A DNA stretch of 64,000 nucleotides, from contig NZ_ADES01000001.1 in the NCBI RefSeq assembly GCF_000263595.1, positions 1-64,000 of the forward strand, in the 5' to 3' direction. This document shows, one piece after another, positions 1 through 10,188 of the stretch. Within the stretch, counting starts at the first letter, position 1. Each line of letters opens with the position of its first letter. Origin of the DNA: Gardnerella vaginalis 1500E (lineage in GTDB: Bacteria; Actinomycetota; Actinomycetes; Actinomycetales; Bifidobacteriaceae). A model generated the notes under the pieces. The model saw only the letters and a program-made list of their open reading frames with translations. It was not told the DNA's origin and did no database searches. A program made the translations under genes and the position numbers.

Positions 1-47
1 CACAAGAACATAAAACTCTCGCAGCACGTTGAGTGAAGATTTAACAA

Positions 48-81
48 GTGAGCGCACCATACTCACATACAGTGCGCTCAC
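48..81 (-). terminator. Rho-independent terminator of the surface-protein gene
   Basis: A perfect 10-bp inverted repeat (GTGAGCGCAC at 48-57, its complement at 72-81) lies about 45 bp beyond the stop codon of the surface-protein gene. On the minus strand it is followed by TTGTTAAAT, a modest T-rich tail. A smaller inverted repeat (AACACG/CGTGTT) sits directly after the stop. The weak U-tract keeps confidence moderate. Confidence 0.55.
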
Positions 82-124
82 AAACAAATCATTAAACAAT
101 CAACACGATTAACGTGTTAAAAGC

Positions 125-1030
125 TTAGTGACGGATCTTGCGAAGAGCAGCACCCATGCCAGCAAGCACGGAAGCAGCAACAGCAGCCAAAGCTACAGCA
201 GCACCGGTCTTAGCCAATGGAGCAGCAGCCTTCTTACCAGCAGCCTTCTTATCAGCCTTCTTATCAGCCTTAGAATCCTTAGTACCGCTCAACTTGTTAA
301 TGCCGTCATGAACGCCACCAATGAACTTGTCAACAGAAGCCTTGCAGTCAGCAAGCTTGCCTTCAACTTCCTTAACATCAGCAGTGGCCTTATCAATAAG
401 AACCTGAGTCTTATCCTGCTTAGCTTCGACTTCAGCCTTAGAGATATCAGAAGCAGCATGCATATCAACAGTTACATTCTGTTCATCCTGAGGGCGAGAC
501 TGATCTACGTAACGATTTGCTTCACGAGCATCGTAGTATGCAGTCCAAGCAGTCTGCAAAGCCTTGTAATGAGCTTCCAACTCAGTCAACCAAGCCTTCA
601 ACTGTGGAAGGGTGTGACGAAGATAATTGCAGTCACCCAACTTATCACGCAAACCAAGAATCATATTCTGAATCTTGTTATAGTAATATTCAACAATGTT
701 AAGCTCTCTAACAACATCCTTACCCTTAGGAGTCTTGTTAAGCTTCTTGGCAAGATCTGTTGAGGCATTAACTACAGTTTCAGCCGCAGTAATGTTAGTA
801 TTTACATCGTCACCAAGCTTCTTAGCTGTGATGTCGCCGGTGTTATCCTTCTTCAACTTCTCGTTAAGCTTGTCCATAGTAGCTTTGAGCTCTGGGTCTG
901 CATTAACAGTAGCTGTAAGCTGCTTGCTGAGATCATCAACTTTATCAGCCATTGCTGGGGCGGCGAAAGCCAAGCCGGAAACGAGGGTGGCGCCAGCAGC
1001 GAGTGCGGCGATAGCCTTCTTGTTAAACAT
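125..1030 (-). CDS. Cell-wall-anchored surface protein with LAKTG sorting signal
   Basis: This 301-residue exported protein is of unknown function. Residues 1-28 are a signal peptide ending AAPAMA|D. The body is Lys/Asp/Glu/Ala-rich and mostly helical by eye, probably coiled coil. A Lys/Ala-rich stretch precedes LAKTG, a 20-residue hydrophobic segment and the basic tail RKIRH. LAxTG is a known actinobacterial variant of LPxTG used by class E-type sortases, so anchoring to peptidoglycan is inferred; no sortase gene lies in the window. Its C-rich, AAG/GCT-type codons resemble those of highly expressed genes. AAGGAAA precedes the ATG. The gene stands alone with its own terminator and an unusual promoter containing nine G. 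No adhesin domain was recognised. Confidence 0.8.
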   Translation of the reverse strand: MFNKKAIAALAAGATLVSGLAFAAPAMADKVDDLSKQLTATVNADPELKATMDKLNEKLKKDNTGDITAKKLGDDVNTNITAAETVVNASTDLAKKLNKTPKGKDVVRELNIVEYYYNKIQNMILGLRDKLGDCNYLRHTLPQLKAWLTELEAHYKALQTAWTAYYDAREANRYVDQSRPQDEQNVTVDMHAASDISKAEVEAKQDKTQVLIDKATADVKEVEGKLADCKASVDKFIGGVHDGINKLSGTKDSKADKKADKKAAGKKAAAPLAKTGAAVALAAVAASVLAGMGAALRKIRH

Positions 1031-1113
1031 AATATTTTCCTTTCTTCTTCTCCACCACGCTCAAAACACATGGTGAAAAACATAAACCCACAAAATCAAT
1101 CTCTTGTGGATAA

Positions 1114-1140
1114 CTTTCAGATAGAGCATCTAGCTGAAAG
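1114..1140 (-). promoter_or_regulatory. Hairpin at the predicted 5' end of the surface-protein mRNA
   Basis: CTTTCAG (1114-1120) pairs with CTGAAAG (1134-1140). An inner TAGA/TCTA stem and a 3-nt loop complete the hairpin. It begins about two bases after the transcription start predicted from the promoter at 1149-1178. A hairpin at the very 5' end commonly protects mRNA from decay, and that role is inferred here. Confidence 0.45.
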
Positions 1141-1148
1141 CTGTTATT

Positions 1149-1178
1149 AACATACCCCCCCCCGTTCGAAAAAGTCAA
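1149..1178 (-). promoter_or_regulatory. Promoter with G9 tract in the -35/-10 spacer
   Basis: Read on the minus strand, TTGACT (1173-1178) is followed by an 18-base spacer and TATGTT (1149-1154). The nine bases of the spacer next to the -10 box are all G (plus-strand C9, 1155-1163). The promoter points at the surface-protein gene and predicts a 5' leader of about 110 nt. TTGACT matches the -35 consensus at five of six positions and TATGTT the -10 at four of six. Homopolymer slippage here would change spacer length, the classic design of a phase-variable promoter. Confidence 0.65.
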
Positions 1179-1446
1179 GAGCAAAAATATGCATCCAACA
1201 CAGAAAACATCAACAAAATTACAAAAATATTCAAGTAAAATCGCATAAAACCATAAAAAATACGCCAAACGACACTGTTTAATCGCAAAAAATACTATTT
1301 CACGATTTTCAAAGATTTTTCTCAGAAAACTCTCAGAAAACTCGCGGCAGCTCCCCCACGCCGCCCGCAAACCCCTGAAAAACCGCCACTTTCCACGCGA
1401 CACGCGCGAAAAACCACCTTAATGCGCGAAGCCCCACCTTCACGCA

Positions 1447-1482
1447 CGACCAAAACTACTCACCCTTGCGCTGTTTTGGTCG
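1447..1482. repeat. Hairpin repeat, copy 1
   Basis: CGACCAAAAC (1447-1456) and GTTTTGGTCG (1473-1482) form a perfect 10-bp stem around a 16-nt loop that contains ACTCACCCT. A second, diverged copy follows at 1499-1533. The 640-bp gap that holds both (1031-1672) otherwise contains the surface-protein promoter, a GC-rich stretch near 1340-1440 without a convincing ORF, and the atp terminator. Confidence 0.7.
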
Positions 1483-1498
1483 AAATCTAGCTAAAAAA

Positions 1499-1533
1499 CG
1501 ACCTAAACTACTCACCCTGAGCAGTTTATGTCG
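1499..1533. repeat. Hairpin repeat, copy 2
   Basis: CGACCTAAAC (1499-1508) pairs with GTTTATGTCG (1524-1533) with one mismatch around a loop beginning TACTCACCCT. It shares its layout and the CTACTCACCCT core with copy 1 and lies 16 bp from it in the same orientation. Possible identities are a short dispersed palindromic element or a binding-site pair; neither can be decided from one locus. Confidence 0.65.
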
Positions 1534-1561
1534 AAATTAGTCAAAAGTCAGACATAATTAC

Positions 1562-1600
1562 AAAAGGCAGGAGCTTGAGAATACCCAAACTCCCGCCTTA
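1562..1600 (-). terminator. Terminator of the ATP synthase operon
   Basis: On the minus strand the sequence forms a stem of about 15 bp (AAGGCGGGAG... with ...CTCCTGCCTT, some mismatches), followed by TTTTGT. It lies 73 bp beyond the atpC stop and is the only clear terminator downstream of the atp genes. Confidence 0.75.
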
Positions 1601-1672
1601 GAAGATTACCTTACTTACGTAAGTTTATAAACTTACAAAAGCAACAAAACTTACATAAGCAACAAAAGCAAC

Positions 1673-1987
1673 CTAAATCACCTTAGCGTTAGGCAGCACG
1701 TTGCCGTCTTTATCAACGTTACAACTGTGCTCAACAGCAATCGTAATGTGATCAGAATCAACAGAGAAGAAGCCATCCGTCACCTTAAACACGTGACGCA
1801 CACCTTGCAAATCGTCAACCTTCACAAAACCGTGATCAATCAACGCAAGCACAGCCTCATGCCCAGGAAGCACACCCATTGCGCCATTCACAGAAGGAAT
1901 GACCACAAACTTAGCATCACCTTCCCAAACAGGATGCCTGGCTGCCACAACACTAACGTGCAGCGATTTTACTTGCTTTTCTGCCAT
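1673..1987 (-). CDS. atpC: ATP synthase F1 epsilon subunit
   Basis: Epsilon subunit of F1, part of the central stalk with gamma and a regulator of ATP hydrolysis. The 104-residue product starts MAEKQVKSLHVSVV and keeps the N-terminal beta-sandwich core, with the conserved GxxGVLPGHEAVLA segment. It is shorter than the usual 130-140 residues and lacks most of the C-terminal helical hairpin that inhibits hydrolysis in other bacteria. Upstream in-frame Met codons overlap atpD; the chosen ATG lies two bases after the atpD stop, consistent with translational coupling. Last gene of the operon, before the terminator at 1562-1600. Confidence 0.92.
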   Translation of the reverse strand: MAEKQVKSLHVSVVAARHPVWEGDAKFVVIPSVNGAMGVLPGHEAVLALIDHGFVKVDDLQGVRHVFKVTDGFFSVDSDHITIAVEHSCNVDKDGNVLPNAKVI

Positions 1988-1989
1988 AA

Positions 1990-3483
<1,494 letters not shown>

Positions 3484-4488
3484 CTAATCCTCCTCATTAT
3501 TCAGCGCATCAGCGCTGCCGATAATCTCGGTAAGTTCTTGAGTAATGGATGCCTGACGAGAAGCATTAAGCTTCCTTGTCAAATCATCCACCAAATTGCG
3601 GGCGTTATCTGTAGCCGTATGCATAGCGTTCTGCCTACTTGCTGTTTCAGAAGCAGCAGAAGTAAGTAAGCACTCGTGAATACGAGACTGAATATACTTC
3701 GGCAAAACAGAATCCAGCACTTCATCCGGACTTGGCTCGAAGCAATACTCAACAGCCTCTGGATTGCTGCGACTGACTGCTTCTTCGCGAGCTGAAACTG
3801 CACTAGTAGACGACAACGATGCTGAAGGTCCAGAAGCTGCTTCGTAATCAGGACGGTGCATAGCAAACTCCTCACCATCCTTCAAAGGAACCAGCTCAAC
3901 TGGCAGCATACGCAACGTACGAACTTTTTGCCTCACCATATTAATAAATTCGGTGAAAACAATATACAGTTCCGAAACTCCGCCTTCTGCTTCCGGCGTC
4001 ATATAAGCGTCCATTAAAGTATCGGAAATCTTTTCTGCAATAGTAACGTCAGGATGGTCAGTAGAACCTTCCCACGTACCTGCCACATCGCGATTGCGAT
4101 ACTTGTAGTAAGTTGCACCGCGTCGACCGTACACGTACAGTTCCGCGTGCTTACCTTCCGCATCGAGTTTTGCAAGAAGCGCTTCAGTCTCACGAATAAT
4201 CGAAGACGTAAACGCACCAGCCATTCCACGATCAGAAGTAAGGGCTAGAACTGCTACGCGATTGCCAGCATGCTCTTTACCGAAAATAGGATGCTTAATA
4301 TTTGCTTCGTGATGAGCTACCAACGCCTGCACGGCATCGAAAATTGCGTCACTATAAGGCTTAGCATTAAGCGCAATATCTCGCGCTTTTGCAATATGCG
4401 AAGACGCAATCATTTCCTGAGCCTTAAAGATTTTACCCAAAGACTGTGTGGAAATAATTCTCGATTTCAATGCAAGTTGGGAGGACAT
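3484..4488 (-). CDS. atpG: ATP synthase F1 gamma subunit
   Basis: Rotor stalk subunit of F1. The N-terminal helix (MSSQLALKSRIISTQSLGKIFKAQEMIA) and C-terminal helix (RNLVDDLTRKLNASRQASITQELTEI region) that form the coiled-coil shaft are recognisable; the N-terminal stretch ALTSDRGMAGAF is the family signature. At 334 residues it is longer than the usual 285-310. The extra length lies in a Ser/Ala/Glu-rich insert around residues 222-245, which is probably a surface loop. The ATG follows GGGGAAG, and the gene is 3 bp downstream of atpA. Confidence 0.95.
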   Translation of the reverse strand: MSSQLALKSRIISTQSLGKIFKAQEMIASSHIAKARDIALNAKPYSDAIFDAVQALVAHHEANIKHPIFGKEHAGNRVAVLALTSDRGMAGAFTSSIIRETEALLAKLDAEGKHAELYVYGRRGATYYKYRNRDVAGTWEGSTDHPDVTIAEKISDTLMDAYMTPEAEGGVSELYIVFTEFINMVRQKVRTLRMLPVELVPLKDGEEFAMHRPDYEAASGPSASLSSTSAVSAREEAVSRSNPEAVEYCFEPSPDEVLDSVLPKYIQSRIHECLLTSAASETASRQNAMHTATDNARNLVDDLTRKLNASRQASITQELTEIIGSADALNNEED

Positions 4489-4491
4489 ACG

Positions 4492-6153
<1,662 letters not shown>

Positions 6154-6169
6154 AATTCTCCTTAATTTA

Positions 6170-6751
6170 CTACTTCACTGCCTGTGTCCAAGCGCCATTT
6201 CGCGCAGAACGCTGCAACTGCTTAAGCTGCATCAACATGGTGCGATCGGTTATTTCATCACCGATTCGTATACGCATGCCACCAAGCACGTTTGGATCCA
6301 CAATTGGGTTAATGTATGCACGATGACCCAACTTATTGCTGTAGATTTCAATCAAACGCTTAATTTGCTTATCTGTAAGAGGCTGAGCAGTGGTGACTGT
6401 AACCAAAGTTTCTCCAGCTTCACGCTCAAATCCTGACCAAGCACCACCAAAGCTGCCAGTTTTACCACTTTCAGCTCCACCGTGCCAGGTTCCTACGAGA
6501 TAATGCATAATGCGCAATACAACAGGGTGCGCTTTACCTCCAATAAGCTCGTCAATTAAACGAGACTTATCTTCCGAAGATCTATTCGGATCGGTAATCG
6601 CATCAGAAAGCTCAGGATACTGATCAATCATGCCCATCATTGACGAAAGCTCGTCAGCAATGCGCTGCGCTTCATCGTGCGCATCTGAAATGGCCTGCGC
6701 AAGAGAAGAGCGCGACAAACTGTCGTTTGCACGCGATGCCTTTTCTGGCAT
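6170..6751 (-). CDS. atpH: ATP synthase F1 delta subunit
   Basis: Peripheral stalk subunit that joins the b subunit to the top of F1. The 193-residue product ends with the conserved delta C-terminal segment ([21 protein letters not shown]). Many actinobacterial delta subunits are about 270 residues with an expanded N-terminal part; this one is close to the compact form. GAGG lies five bases before the ATG. The 87-bp gap upstream, between atpF and atpH, holds a hairpin and is the widest within the F1/b part of the operon. Confidence 0.93.
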   Translation of the reverse strand: MPEKASRANDSLSRSSLAQAISDAHDEAQRIADELSSMMGMIDQYPELSDAITDPNRSSEDKSRLIDELIGGKAHPVVLRIMHYLVGTWHGGAESGKTGSFGGAWSGFEREAGETLVTVTTAQPLTDKQIKRLIEIYSNKLGHRAYINPIVDPNVLGGMRIRIGDEITDRTMLMQLKQLQRSARNGAWTQAVK

Positions 6752-6792
6752 TCTTACCTCCTCGTTTCTGTAATAATGAAGTAATGCAACGA

Positions 6793-6832
6793 ATGCATCA
6801 AACTCAATAACTTACTATTGAGATTAATGCAT
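6793..6832 (-). promoter_or_regulatory. Intercistronic hairpin between atpF and atpH
   Basis: Nested inverted repeats ATGCAT/ATGCAT (outer) and CTCAATA/TATTGAG (inner, six-base loop) fill most of the 87-bp gap. There is no T-run, so it is not a terminator. Such structures can protect upstream mRNA ends or set relative expression; that is inferred, and the needed stoichiometry (two b per delta) makes it plausible. Confidence 0.4.
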
Positions 6833-6838
6833 CAAGCT

Positions 6839-7381
6839 TTACTTGCTTTGATCCGAATTTTTAGTTTCTCCAACTTCATCAATCACATGATCAATAATTT
6901 TGGAGCTTACAGTATCGTCATCCAGCTTGGATGCAAGAATCTTGCCAGCCAACGCTGCTGCAAGAACCGATACCTCTCCTTGGAGGCTGGACATGGCATG
7001 CTGATGCTGAGCTTCAATAGAATGCTGTGCCTCACTAATGATTTTGGCAGCATCCTTTTCAGCGCGTTGTCTAGCTTCACCAATGATTTTTGAAGCTTCC
7101 GTACGAGCCTCTTCGCGAGTTTTTGCAGCATCAGCTTGAGCTTGAGCAAGCTCTTCTTCCATCTGACTTTTTAATTCGTCAGCTTCATGCTGCACGTTTG
7201 CTGCTTTAGCTATTCCGCCTTCGATTTTTTCTGCGCGCTCGTCGAGAATTGCCTGGAATTTAGGCATAACGAACTTGTAGAAAAACGCTGCAAGAACTAC
7301 CAAAACAACTAACGACCACACTAAGTCATAAGGCTCAGGCAAGAACAACGCCAAACCATTACTCTCAGTTGCATGTGACAT
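6839..7381 (-). CDS. atpF: ATP synthase Fo b subunit
   Basis: Peripheral stalk subunit, 180 residues. One membrane helix near residues 20-42 (DLVWSLVVLVVLAAFFYKFVMPKF) is followed by a long charged Ala/Glu/Lys-rich coiled coil that dimerises and reaches F1 through delta. The FxxxMPKFxxxLDERAEKIEGGI region is typical of the family. AAAGGA precedes the ATG. It lies 64 bp after atpE. Confidence 0.95.
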   Translation of the reverse strand: MSHATESNGLALFLPEPYDLVWSLVVLVVLAAFFYKFVMPKFQAILDERAEKIEGGIAKAANVQHEADELKSQMEEELAQAQADAAKTREEARTEASKIIGEARQRAEKDAAKIISEAQHSIEAQHQHAMSSLQGEVSVLAAALAGKILASKLDDDTVSSKIIDHVIDEVGETKNSDQSK

Positions 7382-7445
7382 GGCTTGTCCTTTCTATTCC
7401 TTCAACACTTTTATATTTGTGCTGGAACGAGTTGTTTCGTTCGGT

Positions 7446-7679
7446 TCACTTTCCCATAATGTAGGCAACGAATCCGAGCAAGCCCAGAACCTCAATAAAT
7501 GCCAAACCGACGAACATGAACAACTGAATACGGTTGCCAACTTCTGGCTGACGTGCAGTAGATTCCATAGCTTTAGCAACGACTATTGCCATACCAAGTG
7601 CAGGAGAAATTGTTGCGACAGCAAAGCCAAGAATGCTGAGGTTGCCGACCAAACCTGCGAGAGCGATGATATTATTCAT
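7446..7679 (-). CDS. atpE: ATP synthase Fo c subunit
   Basis: Proteolipid that builds the c-ring. The 77-residue protein has two membrane helices joined by the polar loop RQPEVGN (residues 43-49). The ion-binding carboxylate is Glu63 in FIEVLGL of the second helix. The first helix carries the Gly/Ser-containing packing face (NLSILGFAVATISPALGMA). AAAGGAAACC lies before the ATG. Proton rather than sodium coupling is likely from the actinobacterial context but is not proven here. Confidence 0.96.
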   Translation of the reverse strand: MNNIIALAGLVGNLSILGFAVATISPALGMAIVVAKAMESTARQPEVGNRIQLFMFVGLAFIEVLGLLGFVAYIMGK

Positions 7680-7755
7680 TGGTTTCCTTTCTGTTAAAAC
7701 AGTAACCAGTATAAACCCGTAAGATGGGTAAAATCTGAAGATTTAAGCTATGCTA

Positions 7756-8610
7756 TCAGGCAACAGCAACAGCAGACTTTTCTTCTTCCTCCGGGTAACT
7801 TTCCGAAATGTAGACAGAAGCAAGCACAGTGAAAATAAACGCCTGCAAACCGGCTACCATAATTTCGAATAGGGTAAACAGAATGCCACCAAGCAGCCAC
7901 AAAGCACCGCCGAAGGCAAGGAGTTTATTGCTGGAATCCACCACAAAGAAATTGGTGAATACTAAGCAAGTGGCCACCAGCAAATGGCCAGCAATCATAT
8001 TCGCAAACAAACGGATTGTAAGCGAAAGTGGTCGCACAATTATTAATTCTATGAGCTGCAATGGCGAAAGAATGAAGTAAATCGGCCATGGCACGCCCGC
8101 TGGGAACAACGCTTCACGGAAGAATCGCAAAAAACCTTTTTCACGAATGCCAGCAAGAAGATATTGACACACAACCCATAAAGCAAATACCAACGGACCA
8201 GTAATGGTTGCGGTTGCAGCCATATTTAATCCTGGAATCACAGAACAAAGATTAAAGAAGAAAATCGTGATGAAAAGTGTAGACATCATTGGCACGTAAC
8301 GCTTGCCGCGCTCCTCGCCAATCATTTCGTAAACGATGTTGTAGCGCACAAAGTCCATTAAGATTTCCAGCACACTTTGGAATCTTCCTGGAACTAACTT
8401 TGCGCGAGCGGCACCAATGCCGAAAATAATCATAACGACTACAGCCATAAGAACACGCACCAAAATAATGCGATTCATGGCAAACGGTGTGCCCTGGAAC
8501 AAAATCTCTGGAGGCAAAAACTCGCCAATATTAGGCAATTCTGGTCCAGACGAAGCCACTGCTGAAGCTACATTGGTAGTCCTCAGTAAAAAGTCAACCA
8601 TTCCATCCAT
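7756..8610 (-). CDS. atpB: ATP synthase Fo a subunit
   Basis: Membrane stator subunit with the proton half-channels; 284 residues from the chosen start and five or six membrane helices. The essential arginine lies in SLTIRLFANMIAGH. The start is the ATG at 8608-8610 (MDGMVDFLL), because GGAGG stands five bases upstream; an in-frame start 27 bp further upstream has no such site. The 200-bp gap before it must hold the operon promoter: GATAAT on the minus strand at 8700-8705 is a good -10 candidate, but no convincing -35 is seen. Confidence 0.94.
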   Translation of the reverse strand: MDGMVDFLLRTTNVASAVASSGPELPNIGEFLPPEILFQGTPFAMNRIILVRVLMAVVVMIIFGIGAARAKLVPGRFQSVLEILMDFVRYNIVYEMIGEERGKRYVPMMSTLFITIFFFNLCSVIPGLNMAATATITGPLVFALWVVCQYLLAGIREKGFLRFFREALFPAGVPWPIYFILSPLQLIELIIVRPLSLTIRLFANMIAGHLLVATCLVFTNFFVVDSSNKLLAFGGALWLLGGILFTLFEIMVAGLQAFIFTVLASVYISESYPEEEEKSAVAVA

Positions 8611-8810
8611 AAGTGCCTCCTTAAGCAATTCGTTCACACGCCTTCACAACTACGCCACTCACTCACATTATTAAATTCAATCATCTTGCGGCGTTATATA
8701 TTATCTAAATCATCTATTTCGTATCTCGTAAGGCGCGGGGCACGAAACGAAAAATACATCTAACTGCTGATTGTACTCTTCGCTTGTACATAATTACGCA
8801 ACTTCAAAAT

Positions 8811-9842
8811 TTATTTGCTCATACCGTACTTAATACCGTCAAATGGACAAAAGTTATCAGAACGTGGAGAAGCCGGCTCATGCCTTATAGAACGTTCAGT
8901 TCCAAGCCTTCCAGCAGTTCTTAAATGGGGAATATCAGAAAGATTGTAAGGCGTAGTTTCGTACACCCAATTAAGCCAGTTGCGCCAAAGCAAATTCGCG
9001 TGTGCACGCCAAGAAAATAATGGCTCTAATTTTGGATCGTCATGAGGGAAATAGTTGTAAGGGAATGGCACGTTGCTCAAACCTTTTAACATGTCACGCT
9101 CATATTCTTGTGCAAGAGTCATTTTGCTGTATTCCCAGTGTCCAAGCGCAAAAACTTCAGAAAAATCACGCGTAGCAACTAAGCCTGGGCCAGATTCGGA
9201 ACCATACGTAAGAATTTGCAAACGCTGATCTGAAGAAATGCTGTCAATATCAACGCTCGCTATCCTAGAATGCGGTTGTAAAGCGATTTCATCAAAACCA
9301 TTTGTAAGAAAACAGTACTCATCCTGCAAATATTGTGGGAACACGCCAAAAATTTTTTCGCTGAGAACATGCTTTTTTATGCCATATCGATAGTAAAGCG
9401 CACCCATTGCACCCCAGCACAAATACATTGTTGAGAAAACGTGTGTTGCTGCCCAGTCAAGAATTTGCGTAAATTCGTGCCAGTAGTCGACATCCTCAAA
9501 TTCCATGTGCTCAACAGGAGCTCCCGTTACAACAAATCCGTCGTAATAGTTGTTACGAAGTGCGTCAAGATTTTCATAGAATTTTACTAAATGATCAGCA
9601 CTAACGTGCGTAGCTACATGCGTAGAAGTTTTCATAAAATCGACATCGACTTGCAAAGGAGACTTAGAGATGAGTCTCAAAAGCTGAGTTTCTGTCTCAA
9701 TTTTTTTGGGCATAAGATTCAAAATCAACAAACGAAGCGGCCGAACATCCTGCTGTTCTGCTTCTGGGCGTTCCAATGCAAAAATTCGCTCAGCATCTAA
9801 TATGCTTCGCGCTGGCAATCCTTCAGGAATCTTAATAGGCAT
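8811..9842 (-). CDS. metA: Homoserine O-acetyltransferase (MetA family)
   Basis: Activates homoserine for methionine synthesis. Numbering from the ATG at 9840-9842 places the catalytic cysteine at 142 (LCWGA) and the His/Glu pair at 235 and 237 (GHWEY), exactly as in characterised MetA enzymes, which supports this start over a GTG six codons upstream. Residue 111 is glutamate (GAPVEHM). In this family Glu111 goes with acetyl-CoA and Gly111 with succinyl-CoA, so the common name homoserine succinyltransferase is probably wrong here. At 343 residues it is slightly longer than the 301-309 of the classical enzymes, with the excess at the C-terminus. It is probably transcribed alone from the gap at 9843-9996. 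Confidence 0.92.
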   Translation of the reverse strand: MPIKIPEGLPARSILDAERIFALERPEAEQQDVRPLRLLILNLMPKKIETETQLLRLISKSPLQVDVDFMKTSTHVATHVSADHLVKFYENLDALRNNYYDGFVVTGAPVEHMEFEDVDYWHEFTQILDWAATHVFSTMYLCWGAMGALYYRYGIKKHVLSEKIFGVFPQYLQDEYCFLTNGFDEIALQPHSRIASVDIDSISSDQRLQILTYGSESGPGLVATRDFSEVFALGHWEYSKMTLAQEYERDMLKGLSNVPFPYNYFPHDDPKLEPLFSWRAHANLLWRNWLNWVYETTPYNLSDIPHLRTAGRLGTERSIRHEPASPRSDNFCPFDGIKYGMSK

Positions 9843-9996
9843 GTGTTTATTATACTCCACACTTGTTTATGTTTATTGTGTCTATGTCACTCATGTGCAC
9901 GAATCGTAAAATTTTAACCAGATACAGAGAGACACGCCCGAATTTGACAAATTTAAATTTGCACCTATCGTAGATAGAGCTGCTAAAAGTAGCCGA

Positions 9997-10070
9997 CGCG
10001 GGGTGGAGCAGCTCGGTAGCTCGCTGGGCTCATAACCCAGAGGTCCATGGTTCAAATCCATGCCCCGCTA
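9997..10070 (+). tRNA. Initiator tRNA-fMet (anticodon CAT)
   Basis: A full cloverleaf of 74 bases without encoded CCA. The acceptor stem CGCGGGG pairs with CCCCGC, leaving C1 opposed to T72, an unpaired first position typical of initiator tRNAs. The anticodon stem GGGCT-CAT-AACCC carries the three G-C pairs of initiators. The anticodon is at 10031-10033. The TPsi arm reads CCATGG-TTCAAAT-CCATG. A terminator follows at once. Confidence 0.95.
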
Positions 10071-10072
10071 CT

Positions 10073-10126
10073 AAAGCCAAGAATCACACGAATTTCTCAC
10101 GATTGTTGTGGTTCTTGGCTTTTTTG
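10073..10126 (+). terminator. Terminator of the initiator tRNA gene
   Basis: AAGCCAAGAATCACA pairs with TGTGGTTCTTGGCTT (one imperfect pair) and is followed by TTTTTTG. This is a strong rho-independent terminator directly after the tRNA. Confidence 0.85.
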
Positions 10127-10188
10127 TTTAATAACGCATAAAAGTTCAATCGGGCTAATCTCCAAAAGACACGCCACCTGCACAACAA

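Noticed and set aside
1023..1403. Possible minus-strand ORF of 126 codons upstream of the surface protein
   Set aside because: It runs through the promoter, the 5' hairpin and the start of the surface-protein gene, has no ribosome site and has random-looking composition.
8611..8810. Clear promoter for the atp operon
   Set aside because: GATAAT on the minus strand is a good -10, but no -35 could be found at a suitable distance, so it is mentioned only under atpB.
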